Source of the DNA: Pseudomonadota bacterium | GTDB taxonomy: Bacteria; Cyanobacteriota; Vampirovibrionia; Obscuribacterales; Obscuribacteraceae | DNA: 64,000 bases | Assembly (NCBI GenBank): GCA_021325555.1 | Contig: JAJPGY010000003.1 | Location: 1-64,000 of the forward strand | Reading direction: 5' to 3' | Part shown: positions 9,001-15,654 of the stretch, in pieces | Layout: each line of letters starts with the position of its first letter | How positions within the stretch are numbered: the stretch's first letter is position 1 | Program-made: the position numbers and the translations under genes | The notes under the pieces: model-generated | What the model was told of the DNA's origin: nothing | Seen by the model: the letters and a program-made list of their open reading frames with translations, nothing else | The model's database searches: none

Positions 9001-10630
9001 TGACCGCCTGGCTGTTGGTGCGCAGGCTGACCATGGGCAGGTTCACCGACCCGCCGGTCGCGCTGGGGCCGGAAACCGAGAAGTTGCCGGAGCAGCTCGT
9101 GCAGTTGATGTTGGCGGACCCGGCCGACAGAGTCGGCAGCGAGCCGCTGCTGCTGCCGCTGACGGTGAAATTGACCCCGGCGTCTAGCGTGATCTTGCCG
9201 CCGGCAGCGGAGTGGCTGGTGGCGTCAATGCTGTAGGAGCCGCCGGCGGCAAGGGAGCTTGCGGTTATGTTGCCGGTGGCCAGGGCCACGAAGTCGCCGC
9301 CGGCCGTCGAGTAGGTGCTGCCGCCGGAGAAGAGGCCGCTCAGGTCCAGGTTGCCGCCGTTGGCGTAAAAGACCGGGTCGCCGGTGAGATCCATCCTGGC
9401 GATGGTCAGGTTGCCCTGAGCGGCCCCCACGGCCGCGGTACCGCCGCTGACATAGACCGGGCCGCTTATCTGGGCGGCCGAGACGTTAATCTCGCCGCCC
9501 GGGCTTGAGAAGTTGACCGTCTGCCCGCGCAGGTCGCCGCCGGCAACCGAGAGGGCGGCCTGGGAGACGACGTTGCCGCCGGCGTCGATGACCGAGCCCA
9601 GCGTCGCGAAGGAGAGATCCTTGCCGGCTGCAATCGCGCCCAGGGTATTGTCGACCGAAAGCGTGTTGCCGACCAGGTTTGCTATCTGAACATTGCCGGA
9701 AAGCGCCTGGATGATGCCGGCGTTGCTGAGGGCGGCCGTGGCGGCGGCGATGTTGCCCGCCTGGGAGGCGATCAAGCCCTGGTTGACGATAGCCGGGGCG
9801 GCAAGCGAGAGATTGCCCATCGCCTGCATGACCGGCATCATGCCCTGCCCGGTACCGCTGCTGGCGTTGACTATCGAGCTGCCGGCCGCCACAGACAGAT
9901 TGCCGGCGCTGGATATGGTGCCGGCGTTGATGATGCTTTGAATGGCGGTGAGCGTGAGGCTGAGGTTGCCGGTGGCGCCGGTGACCCCGGGAATGCCTCC
10001 GGGCGGGAGGATGGTGGATATGAGCGCTCCCTGCTGGTTGACGATGTTCTGGGCGCTGATGAGCGCGCTGGTCACCTGCGGGGTTGTTGAGACAGCGTAT
10101 AGGTTGCCCGAGTTGGTGAGGTTGCCGGTCAGGTTCAAGGCCGTGCTGCTGCTGGTCAGCCTGTCCACGCCGGTGACCCCGTGGGGGATCACCAGGCTGC
10201 TCACGTACTGGCTGAAGTTCTGCCCGATGGAGAAGCTGCCGCCGACGGCGTTGCCGAGCGCGCCCAGCTGGATGGCCTGCTGCCCGGTGCTGGCGACTTG
10301 ATAGACTGCCAGCCGCTCGGCCGGGGTAAGCGGGGTGGTGGAGGTGACGCTCATCTGGGAGCCGCCCACGTTGATGTGGATGGGTAGCGACTGGACCAGG
10401 TGCCCGGCGGTGACGTTGTGGAGCGTGGAGGTGAGGTCGAGGTTGATCGACGCCGGATGCGGGGGGGCGGTGGTGGTGGTGAGCGGGGAGGCGGCGGCCG
10501 TGTGCGGCGGCACCGCCGGCGCCGAGGCGATGTGCACCTGGTTTTGCGGGACCACCGTCTGCGCGAGCAGCTGGTAGGGGCAGACAAGCTCCCAGATAAG
10601 GGCCCAAGAAACGATTTTAGCCAGACGCAT
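1..10630 (-). CDS. giant secreted Gly-rich haemagglutinin-like repeat protein (3' end outside window)
   Basis: Open without a stop from an ATG at 10630 to the window edge, about 3,543 codons, so the C-terminus is not here. I checked the frame at both ends and at one internal site. Residues 1-23 are a signal peptide with a hydrophobic run ending LLA before Gln. Residues ~30-60 are Pro/Thr/Ala/His rich. Residues ~60-560 carry haemagglutinin-like beta-helix phrases such as GNLTNSGNLYAV, NIVNQQGALIS and AGNLSVAAGSSIVN. From ~570 on, seven long Gly-rich modules follow, with phrases such as GYLRAYGGGGAGGYSTASG and a conserved CxGC pair. No membrane span is visible after the signal peptide. Known large adhesins with such repeats are exported surface proteins, and a surface or matrix role is inferred. 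No TpsB-type transporter is nearby. The leader GGGTGGAAC about 8 nt upstream may serve as ribosome-binding site. Extreme GGC/GCC codon use makes every other frame open as well. Confidence 0.85.
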   Translation of the reverse strand, partial: MRLAKIVSWALIWELVCPYQLLAQTVVPQNQVHIASAPAVPPHTAAASPLTTTTAPPHPASINLDLTSTLHNVTAGHLVQSLPIHINVGGSQMSVTSTTPLTPAERLAVYQVASTGQQAIQLGALGNAVGGSFSIGQNFSQYVSSLVIPHGVTGVDRLTSSSTALNLTGNLTNSGNLYAVSTTPQVTSALISAQNIVNQQGALISTILPPGGIPGVTGATGNLSLTLTAIQSIINAGTISSAGNLSVAAGSSIVNASSGTGQGMMPVMQAMGNLSLAAPAIVNQGLIASQAGNIAAATAALSNAGIIQALSGNVQIANLVGNTLSVDNTLGAIAAGKDLSFATLGSVIDAGGNVVSQAALSVAGGDLRGQTVNFSSPGGEINVSAAQISGPVYVSGGTAAVGAAQGNLTIARMDLTGDPVFYANGGNLDLSGLFSGGSTYSTAGGDFVALATGNITASSLAAGGSYSIDATSHSAAGGKITLDAGVNFTVSGSSSGSLPTLSAGSANINCTSCSGNFSVSGPSATGGSVNLPMVSLRTNSQAVSVQANVGSASTGSISIGNVETSGAGGTCGGCGGGSAGAITISASGSVQTGYLRAYGGGGAGGYSTASGGGGGAGGGISVTSSGGAITISGDVNSSGGGGGGGGAYCCGSQGGGGAGGSAGSITISTPLALAITGPVLSIGGGAGGAGGGNNGGGGGGSFGGGGGGGGSYTTGNGGGAGGGGFYGGGGGSDTYGTSAAGGAGGGIFGGGAGGVGGAHNGGAGGAGTGGAGADVGGSASYGAGGISWNANGGNVGTDSGSSGTVSLSGQTVSVNGTVAGSFGYGGGYTSYGLASGGTNLTGSSTTAATPVAVSGYVSSSTGTVNINASSAQLGGAGYIGAAGGRLSLLSNGNLTVGVLNPGAGIALNVLAAGNVSLNSVIGGSGAPVTLLAGGNISGAAGSLDTTKVGGNGGAITIGSGVTYSWNGTTAAITGASTTGGSLGLANLSLRANSAAINLQADAGTLSGGTIAVNNVESSGAGGSCGGCGGGAAGAITVSAAGAIETGYLRAYGGGGAGGYSTASGGGGGAGGAISVTSSGGAITISGDVNSSGGGGGGGGAYCCGSQGGGGAGGSAGNITMTTPLALSISGPVLSVGGGAGGGGGGNNGGGGGGSCGGGGGGGGSYTTGNGGGAGGGGFYGGGGGSDTYGTSAAGGAGGGIFGGGAGGTGGAHNGGNGGAGSGGTGANVGGTAYFGSGGVSWNANGGNAGTDTGSSGQVSLSGQTISVAGTVRSQFSYNGSYTGYGLAAAGSTLTASSSSGTPVSVGGVVGLSTGALSLNATGSQIGGIAYFGVAGGKLTAVAAGDLSLGSVTAPVAIPLTVLSGGSLTGLSGNLDFGNQGGAGASMTMEAGVTYSLSGNTATVTGASATGGNVNLGALSLRTNSAPITLAANAGTLNSGSLSIDNVETSGAGGTCGGCGGASGGAITITAAGAINSGYLRAYGGGGAGGYSTASGGGGGAGGGISVTSSGGAITISGDVNSSGGGGGGGGAYCCGSQGGGGAGGSAGNITISTPLALSITGPVLSTGGGAGGSGGNNNGGGGGGSFGGGGGGGGSYTTGNGGGSGGGGFYGGGGGSDTYGTSAAGGAGGGIFGGGAGGVGGAYNGGSGGPGVSGSGASINSTSTFGTGGGSWYANGGNAGTDTGSSGVVTLTGQTIAVSGSVGSSFGYSGAYTAYGLSSATSNLTAASSTAATPISITGYASASTGAVNLNATAAQLGGAGYIGVSGGKLNLVSTGDLTAGTINPGAGITLNILAAGNMYLNAVVGGSGAPVTLLAGGNITGASGSLDTTKAGGTGGAITIGSGVTYSWNGTTAAITGGSTTGGSLALGNLSLRTNSAGINLQANAGSLNTGTINIDNIETSGAGGTCGGCGGAGAGAITIAAAGAVGTGYLRAYGGGGAGGYSTASGGAGGAGGSISVSSSGGPVTIAGDVNTSGGGGGGGGAYCCGSQGSGANGGSAGNITISTPAALSITGPVLSVGGGAGGGGGGNNGGGGGGSFGGGGGGGGSYTTGNGGGAGGGGFYGGGGGSDTYGTSAAGGAGGGIFGGGAGGTGGAHNGGNGGAGSGGTGASVGGTAYFGSGGVSWNANGGNAGTDTGSSGAVTLSGQTVAINGTVGSQFGYGGSYAGYGLAGASSTLTGSAGSGTPVSVTGVVGGSTGAMSLNSASSQIGGIAYFGASGGRLTAVATGNLTLGSVTAPVGIPLTILAGGNLSGLSGSLDFANHNGNGASMTMESGVTYTLSGNTASVTGASATGGSINLSGLSLRSNSAPITLAANAGNLNAGSVSIGNLETSGAGATCGGCGGASAGAITITASGDVETGYLRAYGGGGAGGYSTASGGGGGAGGAISVSSSGGAITVSGDVNTSGGGGGGGGAYCCGSQGGGGAGGNAGGITMSTPQALTIAGPVLSAGGGAGGSGGGNNGGGGGGSLGGGGGGGGSYTTGNVAGSGGGGFYGGGGGSDTYGTSAAGGAGGGVFGGGAGGTGGAHNGGAGGPGAGGAGASNGSTQYFGAGGGSANAAGGNAGSASTAGNVSLTGSLVAVTGSVASNLSANSSSSPNPYSGSSYSTYSLYSKGAGGGTVSITENGASTPVLYASNANFADTSLDVTAVIGLRSDNPFVVGSGSSAARSGAFGSMAGNSMTINSVSAPASLSSGTYNTLGPNGQVTITVGGSPVTVTNGSAVTPAELVAVIQAAYGSQSIVLNGSGAASGGTMTLGASNIPVAGFTTFNVPAGLTANVGAVSLPVYGNATVATGGTLNFTSSNGSLSANNVVVNGTVSSTGGANVTLIATGGGAGSITNGGTLSSSGNLLLNLNGASLVNSGAVHVAGTLALTSNSDLDLSGLFSSQTFSTGGQSFMALSAGNITASGLTSAHTIDATSTGAGGGNMTVAAGANFTTGTGIATLLSGSSSTGGSIQTGLVNLRTNSGNVNVQSGNTGSFTGSIAIGNIESSGAGGNCAGCAGAAGGNITITAAGPIQTGYLRAYGGGGAGAGAGSASGGAGGAGGAVAVTSSGDAVTIAGDVNTSGGGGGGGSYYASSAAGGRGGAAGSVTISAAQGLSITGPVLAAGGGAGGAYSVQFYGGGGGGSFGGGGGGGLSANNYQGGSGGGGFWGGGGGGSYNSATGWGSGGGIFGGGAANGGSGNGTAGGAGTGGAGWAMTGASNFGFGGASYSNAGGNAGTDTGASAAVSLSGQTIAVNGTAAGAFGFAGGYSQYGVASGSSTFNAAGTTGTPVTVTGYVGASTGTATFNSAASQIGGAGYIGAAGGRLNVLASGNLSVGTITTGASVPLTMLAGGTLSGATGTFDSTNQANGAAGGAMTFAAGVTYALTNENVASVTGASSGGGSINFSGLNLRSNSAAISLLADGGGISIGNVESSGAGGNCFGCSGAAGGNITITASGPVQTGYLRAYGGGGAGAGNGSASGGAGGAGGAVSVTSSGSAVSISGDVNTSGGGGGGGSYYSSSSAGGAGGAAGNVTISAAQGLTIAGPVLAASGGAGGAYTV
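164..8728 (-). repeat. seven long in-frame modules with a 2,652-bp higher-order period
   Basis: The codons for the Val-Asn of the phrase SGDVN(S/T)SGGGG recur at 164, 1442, 3419, 4712, 6071, 7364 and 8723. The spacings are 1278, 1977, 1293, 1359, 1293 and 1359 bp, all multiples of three. The last four alternate exactly 431 and 453 codons, so a two-module unit of 2,652 bp (884 codons) is tandemly repeated. One module type has the phrase WNGTTAAITG (about 4900-5100 and 7560-7760). The other has LSGNTA(S/T)VTG (about 3640-3800 and 6290-6450). Confidence 0.85.
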
Positions 10631-10800
10631 CCGGACGGTTCCACCCAGCATGGACCGTGGTCAAAAGAAAAATGGGCTTGCAGGTCCGCATGCGGTGCGC
10701 CCGCAAAGCAGGTGATCTGCGGCAGCCGACTTTTAAGGAATCAGTAGCTAACCCCTAATTGACCCAGTACCCCCAAAGCCCCACAGCGAAGGTTCCAGCC

Positions 10801-10822
10801 TTAACCTCCCCCCGGAGGTTAA
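10801..10822. repeat. perfect 9-bp inverted repeat with CCCC loop
   Basis: TTAACCTCC at 10801-10809 pairs perfectly with GGAGGTTAA at 10814-10822 around a four-base loop. No T-run follows on either strand, so it is not a standard intrinsic terminator. The right arm contains a GGAGG that would be masked in the hairpin. It lies about 170 bases upstream of the adhesin start. Confidence 0.6.
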
Positions 10823-11019
10823 AAGCGCGCCCACCCACCAAGAACCGACAGCCCCCCGCCTGCGAGGGGCAGCCCACCTCCAAAGATGTCCTTTGCGGGT
10901 AAGCCCTTCTCCAATTGTCCCCTCGCCTTTGCCGCTGTCAATAGCTTGCAGGATACAAATTTTCAGGACGTCCGCCGTCGTCTCCCCGAAAGCCGCTGCG
11001 CCAACGAAATCAGGTTTCA

Positions 11020-11049
11020 TTAACAATGCGGATTGTGAAGAAATATTAC
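11020..11049 (+). promoter_or_regulatory. possible sigma-A-type promoter
   Basis: TTAACA (11020-11025) and TATTAC (11044-11049) are separated by 18 bases in an AT-richer stretch upstream of the TPR/VWA gene pair. The distance to the first start would be about 300 bases. The match is by eye only. Confidence 0.25.
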
Positions 11050-11357
11050 ACAAACTGCCCGGTCCAGGCTGGCCGTTAGGTGGTTTCCACAATCCGGGCG
11101 CTGCCCGGGCGTAGACCATCGACGACTTCCGGATCCTGGAAATGACCGCCGGCATTCCATTATCACCGGTCGTAGCCGCTTGGCCGGCAGCAACTGCCGG
11201 TTACAGGGTTGCCTGTGCGGCGGCCCCCGGGCAGAGCGGCGCCTCGACAGCCCCGGCAGCAGCGGCCGCCAGGGAGCCGGGCACCGCCGCCGGTGCCCGG
11301 GCAGCGGGCGGGCGGGGGCCGCGCTTAAGCAGCGGCCGCCCGTGGTAAACCATTCAT

Positions 11358-12722
11358 ATGGCTCCCCACCGCAGCGGTGCCGGCCCGATGGCAAGCTCCT
11401 CGGCAGCAATCACCCTCATTCTGGCCGTCTGCTGCCCGGCGGTGGTGGCAGCCAACGTCACCGGCATGGATTCCCAATCGCTCACCAGGGATGGGATAGC
11501 AGCCTACAATCGCGGGGACTACGCTCTGGCGATCCGGCTTCTCGTCCAGCGCTCCGGCATGCCGCCCGAGGATGCCACGGTCTTTTACTACCTGGGCAAT
11601 TGCTACGTGCGCACCAGGCAGAACGACAGGGCCGTTCGCATGTACTCCACCTGCATCCGCAAGGCGCCGGTCAGCCAGGCGGCAAAGTATGCGCTGACGG
11701 CGCTCGAAGGCCTGTCCGCGGCGCCGGGCGCCGCCACGGATCCCCCGGCCCCGTCGCCGGCCGCCATCGAGGCCGCCCGGGAGTCGCTCTCGTCCACAGC
11801 GCCCGTGGACAAGACCTTCAACGACGCGGTAAGGGACATAAAAAGCCAGCGCGCCAGCCTGAAGGCCAGGGTCGACGGTGTCTTCCAGAAGATGCAGGAC
11901 GACCTGCAGGCGCTGAGCCCGAGAAGCGCCACCTATGCCGTGGACATGGAGAAGGTGCGCCGCGAGGCCGACAACACGACCCTCGATCTCCAGACCAGGG
12001 AGCTGAGAAAAGAGAACCGCCTTCTCGGTCCGGACAAGATAGACGCGCGGGCCATCCCGCAGCTCCCGCAGGAGAGGACGGACGACACGAAGGCCCCTCT
12101 GGGTTCGCTTCTGGACTATTTCAAGCCGGACAAGCCGTTCGATCCGCTGGCAGCGGACCTCACCCCGGAGATCACCGCCAAATTCATGAGCGCAAAAGAC
12201 GTCTTCGGTGAGCTGAGCACCTACCAGCCCCAGGCGCGCCGGGTGGCCAGGCAGGTCTTCCGGCAGCTGAAGAGCGGCATCGAGGGCAAGCAGGATCTGC
12301 TGGACGAGCAGCTTTTTCAGGTGAGGGCCAATCTGATCGATGACATCGCCAGCCTGCTGGCCGGCGACACCAGCGGCTCCCAGCTCTACAAGCGGCTGAC
12401 CCCCGGCTTCTACGCCTCCTCCTCCTCGATCCCGCGGGCGGACCCGAGCAACCTGTCGCCGACGGACCAGGAGATCTCGCGCCGGGTGGAGGTAGCGAAG
12501 AAGCGCATCAAAGAGCTGGAGGACAGCTACTACCGGGATGTGGACTCGCTCATCGCCGGCGCCAGGGAGCGCGTGAGCGCGATGGTGACGCAGGCCGGGC
12601 AGATGGCGAGCCAGCTCAAGCATGCCGCCGGCAACATACAGCTGGTGCCGCTGGGCACCGACGTCTACGTTCGCAACTACGTCAATTTCGGCGACCGGGC
12701 CGCTCCGCCGGCATCCCGATGA
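11358..12722 (+). CDS. secreted TPR-like and coiled-coil protein
   Basis: A 454-residue protein. An internal Met at 11388 gives a cleaner signal peptide (MASSSAAITLILAVCCPAVVA), and neither start has a good ribosome-binding site. Residues ~45-125 look like two or three TPR units (AAYNRGDYALAIRLL, YYLGNCYVRTRQNDRAVRMY), a repeat that mediates protein contacts. Residues ~150-230 and ~370-430 are charged and helical and likely form coiled coils. The stop overlaps the next start (ATGA, 12719-12722), so it is probably translated together with the PDZ+VWA protein and may be its partner outside the inner membrane. I do not recognise a named family for the C-terminal two thirds. Confidence 0.7.
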   Translation: MAPHRSGAGPMASSSAAITLILAVCCPAVVAANVTGMDSQSLTRDGIAAYNRGDYALAIRLLVQRSGMPPEDATVFYYLGNCYVRTRQNDRAVRMYSTCIRKAPVSQAAKYALTALEGLSAAPGAATDPPAPSPAAIEAARESLSSTAPVDKTFNDAVRDIKSQRASLKARVDGVFQKMQDDLQALSPRSATYAVDMEKVRREADNTTLDLQTRELRKENRLLGPDKIDARAIPQLPQERTDDTKAPLGSLLDYFKPDKPFDPLAADLTPEITAKFMSAKDVFGELSTYQPQARRVARQVFRQLKSGIEGKQDLLDEQLFQVRANLIDDIASLLAGDTSGSQLYKRLTPGFYASSSSIPRADPSNLSPTDQEISRRVEVAKKRIKELEDSYYRDVDSLIAGARERVSAMVTQAGQMASQLKHAAGNIQLVPLGTDVYVRNYVNFGDRAAPPASR

Positions 12723-13816
12723 AGCGGCGCGCCCGGCATCTGCCTGGCCCGGGGGGGCGGCCGACAATCGCAGAGCGCCTGCTTCTTGCCGCCGGATTGA
12801 TCGCCGGCGCCGCGCTCGCCCTGGCAGGCGCCGCCGGGTACCCGGCGCTGGCCGCAAAAAAGAAGCCGGCAGCAACCGGTGCCAGGAGGCCGGTGACGCT
12901 ATACGGGCGCATCGACGAGCTCACCTTGCTGTGTTCGGCTGCCGGCGTTCAGCTGACCGGCCGGGCCCTGCCCGGGACGGTCCGCCGGATCGCCCCGGGC
13001 AGCGCCGCCTCGTATTCGGGGCTCAGGGAAGGGGACAAGGTCTTGAACATAAGCGCCGGCGACAGCGTTCTCATCCTGGACATCGAGCGGGACGGCAAAG
13101 CTTATCGGGCGACGATCGCCACCGATGTCACCGGGCTGCGCTCTCAGTTCGAGACCGCCAAGATCCCCTACTCGCTCGGCGACTCCCCTTTCGACGGGGC
13201 GCTCAATAGGCTCAAGGATTGCCGGATCACGATCCTGCTCGACCGGTCCCGGTCCATGGCCGAAACGCACGCGGGCTGCCCGGGCGATCTGAGCAAGTGG
13301 ACTTGGTGCAGGCAGCAGATCGACAACCTTTTTCTCTCCACGGCCCGGGTGGTCGAAGGCGGCTTCGATCTCGTGCCGTTCAACGAGACTTACCAGGCGA
13401 GCAACGGGGTGACGCTCTATGACCTGCAGGAGATCCTCGGCCGGCTGAAGCCTGACGGCGTGCACAAGAACATGGCGGCGCCGCTCGAGGCCGTTATCGA
13501 CGAATATCTGAAGGAGCGGCGCCCGGACAGGCCCCTTATTGTCCTGGTCCTCACCGACGGCGCCGAAAACAGCGGCCGGCCGCTGCAAGATGTTCTCATC
13601 GAGGCCTCGAGGAAGGTGAGCCCGCCCGCCCGGGTAAGCGTGACCTTTCTGCAGGTCGGCGACTCGATCGCCGGCGAGGAGCTGTTCGAGGACCTGGAGC
13701 ACAATCTGGTCGCCAAAGGGGCCCGGTATTGCATCGCGCGCTACAGGCCGTTCAGCGAGCTGCGCAACAAGGGCTTGCTCTTCGAGCTTCTGGAGGCGAC
13801 CCGCCAAAAGCCTTAG
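12719..13816 (+). CDS. exported PDZ-like plus VWA-domain protein
   Basis: A 365-residue protein. A hydrophobic segment at ~22-46 is a signal peptide or anchor. Residues ~75-140 resemble a PDZ domain (RRIAPGSAASYSGLREGDKV). Residues ~165-350 look like a von Willebrand A domain with a MIDAS-type start (ILLDRSRSMAET, DxSxS) and the later LVLTDGAEN strand, a fold that binds metal and protein ligands. It overlaps the upstream TPR gene by four bases (ATGA), which suggests translational coupling and a joint envelope role. A Cys pair in the loop after the MIDAS (GCPGDLSKWTWC) could form a disulfide. The ligand is unknown. Confidence 0.7.
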   Translation: MKRRARHLPGPGGRPTIAERLLLAAGLIAGAALALAGAAGYPALAAKKKPAATGARRPVTLYGRIDELTLLCSAAGVQLTGRALPGTVRRIAPGSAASYSGLREGDKVLNISAGDSVLILDIERDGKAYRATIATDVTGLRSQFETAKIPYSLGDSPFDGALNRLKDCRITILLDRSRSMAETHAGCPGDLSKWTWCRQQIDNLFLSTARVVEGGFDLVPFNETYQASNGVTLYDLQEILGRLKPDGVHKNMAAPLEAVIDEYLKERRPDRPLIVLVLTDGAENSGRPLQDVLIEASRKVSPPARVSVTFLQVGDSIAGEELFEDLEHNLVAKGARYCIARYRPFSELRNKGLLFELLEATRQKP

Positions 13817-13833
13817 GCGCGCGGCTCCGAGAT

Positions 13834-13883
13834 CCTGCCGCCACCGGTGGTGCCACCGCAGCGGCTCCTCCGTCGGCGGCAGG
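13834..13883. repeat. inverted repeat between convergent genes
   Basis: CCTGCCGCC (13834-13842) and GGCGGCAGG (13875-13883) are perfect complements across a 32-base loop that holds a further ACCGGTGGT/GCCACCG partial match. It sits in the 238-base gap between the rightward VWA gene and the leftward kinase gene, where a bidirectional termination structure would be expected. No T-run follows. Confidence 0.4.
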
Positions 13884-14054
13884 AAGCCTCGGAATGGCTG
13901 GCCGCCCGCAAGCGCTCTGCTTTAACCCCTCGACGTTGCGCTGGCGGACAACCGGCAGCTCCGGCCCTCGGTGCGGGCTTTTGATCCGCGGACCGTCACC
14001 GCCTGGTCGCCTTACAGTTTCCCCGCCGCCCGTGGCAAAGTCGTATCATCGCCG

Positions 14055-15572
14055 TCACAAAAGCGTGACGGCAGTCCCGGCGGATGAGCCCGATCTCGAT
14101 GGTATGCGGAAGGAGAAGCTGCTCCCTCTGTCCTCCTCGCTCTCCACTCGAATGTCGCCGCCGTGCAGCTCCACCAGGGCCTTGCAGATGGCGAGGCCCA
14201 GCCCGGAGCCGCCCTGCTCGCTGGCGTCGGTGGAGCGGACCTGCTGAAACCGCTCGAAGATGGAGCCCAGCTTGGCTGCCGGAATCCCTCGCCCGCGATC
14301 GCTGACCGTAAACTCGACCGCCCCCGGTCTCGCCTCGGCCGAAAGCCTCACCGTGGAGCCGGCGGGCGAGAACTTGATTGCGTTGGCGAGCAGGTTGACC
14401 AGCACCTGGACAAGCCGGTTGCCGTCACCGTAAGCCACCAGATCGACGGTGGCAATCTCGATTGCCACCCCCCGAGCCTGAGCGGCCTGCATCACAGCCT
14501 GCTCGGCCTGCTCGAAAATGGATGACACCGGCACATCTGCCTTCTCCAAATGAATGGAGCCGGACTCGATTTTCTCGATATCCAGCAGATCGTTTATAAG
14601 CGTGATCATGTGCTGGACGTTGCGGTCGGCTACCGCAAGCAGCCGCTGCCCCCGCTCGTTAATCTGCCCGAGCATGCCGTCCTCGGCCATGGTGATAAGG
14701 CTCTGCACCGTGGACAGCGGCGTACGCAGATCGTGGCTGACCATCTGCAACACCTCCTGCCGGAACCGCGCCGACTCGGACAGGGTCTCGGCCATATTGT
14801 GAAAGGCGGAGTCGATTCTGGCCACCTCATCGGCGCCGGGCAGCCGCGGCGCCAGCGGCTGCCCGGCGGCCAGGCGCCTGCTGTTTTCGATGAGCACATC
14901 GAGGCGGCGGAAGATGTGGCGGGTGAAGTAAAAGCCTACGAGCAGCACGGCAACGACATCCAGGATGGTGAAGAGCACAAGCGTCGTCTTCACCTTCTCG
15001 CGGTACTGCGCCTGGCGCAGCGGGCTCCCCTCGGCGATCTGCCGGTTCTCCTGCTGCAGGGCGGTCAGCCTGGCCACGTGGTGCCCGTAGCGCCGGAGCT
15101 GCCTGTAGATGTTCTTGCGTTGCTGGCTGTGGGAAGGAAAGCGGACGTCCAGATTGCCGGAGACATCCCTGGTCAGGGCCAGGGCGCTTTTGGTAGCGCC
15201 GGTCACCTCGTCCAGTATGGCAAGGCTGCGGGGATCGTCGCCCAAAAGCTTCTTGAGCTGCCGCGAGTCCTCCTCGAAATCCTGCACCTGCGGTATGAGC
15301 GCCGGATCTACGGCCACGCCGTGCTCCAGCGAGTCCATGATCAGGCTGGCGATCGCGTAGGCATCCTTCATCATCGCGTTGGCGGTCTCGCTTATCTGAC
15401 GGGCCCGCTCGGCCTGGCGGGCCTCCTGCTCGGCCTGGCTGTGGACGTGGGCGAGCAGGGCGACAAGGGCTATCTGCAGGAAAAGCGGCACGGCCAGAAG
15501 CACCAGGGCCTTGTGTGCCAGGCTCAGGTGCGGTCTGTCCACCCGCCGCCGGCGCTCGCTCGACGATGACAT
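14055..15572 (-). CDS. membrane sensor histidine kinase
   Basis: A 505-residue kinase. The order is TM1 (~22-46), an extracytoplasmic helical sensor (~47-190), TM2 (~198-218), HAMP (~219-270), HisKA with the phospho-accepting His at ~280 (MVSHDLRTPLS), and HATPase_c with N box (NLLANAIKFSPAG), G1 (DRGRGIP) and G2 (GGSGLGLAI). All catalytic boxes look intact. It is divergently transcribed from the OmpR-type regulator that starts at 15655, its likely partner. The N-terminal half resembles the kinase at 18280-20181, so the two are probably paralogues. The signal is unknown. Confidence 0.9.
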   Translation of the reverse strand: MSSSSERRRRVDRPHLSLAHKALVLLAVPLFLQIALVALLAHVHSQAEQEARQAERARQISETANAMMKDAYAIASLIMDSLEHGVAVDPALIPQVQDFEEDSRQLKKLLGDDPRSLAILDEVTGATKSALALTRDVSGNLDVRFPSHSQQRKNIYRQLRRYGHHVARLTALQQENRQIAEGSPLRQAQYREKVKTTLVLFTILDVVAVLLVGFYFTRHIFRRLDVLIENSRRLAAGQPLAPRLPGADEVARIDSAFHNMAETLSESARFRQEVLQMVSHDLRTPLSTVQSLITMAEDGMLGQINERGQRLLAVADRNVQHMITLINDLLDIEKIESGSIHLEKADVPVSSIFEQAEQAVMQAAQARGVAIEIATVDLVAYGDGNRLVQVLVNLLANAIKFSPAGSTVRLSAEARPGAVEFTVSDRGRGIPAAKLGSIFERFQQVRSTDASEQGGSGLGLAICKALVELHGGDIRVESEEDRGSSFSFRIPSRSGSSAGTAVTLL

Positions 15573-15654
15573 GGGGATGCGGGTCCTTTCCTTACGCGGC
15601 CGGCGGGAATCCGGCCGGCAACCCTTATATTATGATGGGGGTCAAGAAGGAAAG

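Larger units (their letters stand above)
10631..11357. other. 727-base gene-poor gap between the giant adhesin and the TPR gene
   Basis: I see no convincing gene. The segment is less GC-rich than its surroundings from about 10680 to 11110. It must hold the promoter of the leftward adhesin gene and probably that of the rightward TPR gene. It contains a perfect 9-bp hairpin at 10801-10822, a small CAAAG/CTTTG inverted repeat at 10882-10896, and a possible plus-strand promoter at 11020-11049. Open frames here read as Arg/Gly/Ala-rich noise. Confidence 0.5.

Noticed and set aside
171..9508. Many plus-strand and other-frame open frames rich in Ala, Gly, Arg or Pro in the adhesin region
   Set aside because: GC-rich GGC/GCC codons open all frames. 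Only the minus-strand frame gives a signal peptide, varied beta-helix phrases and in-phase repeat spacing.
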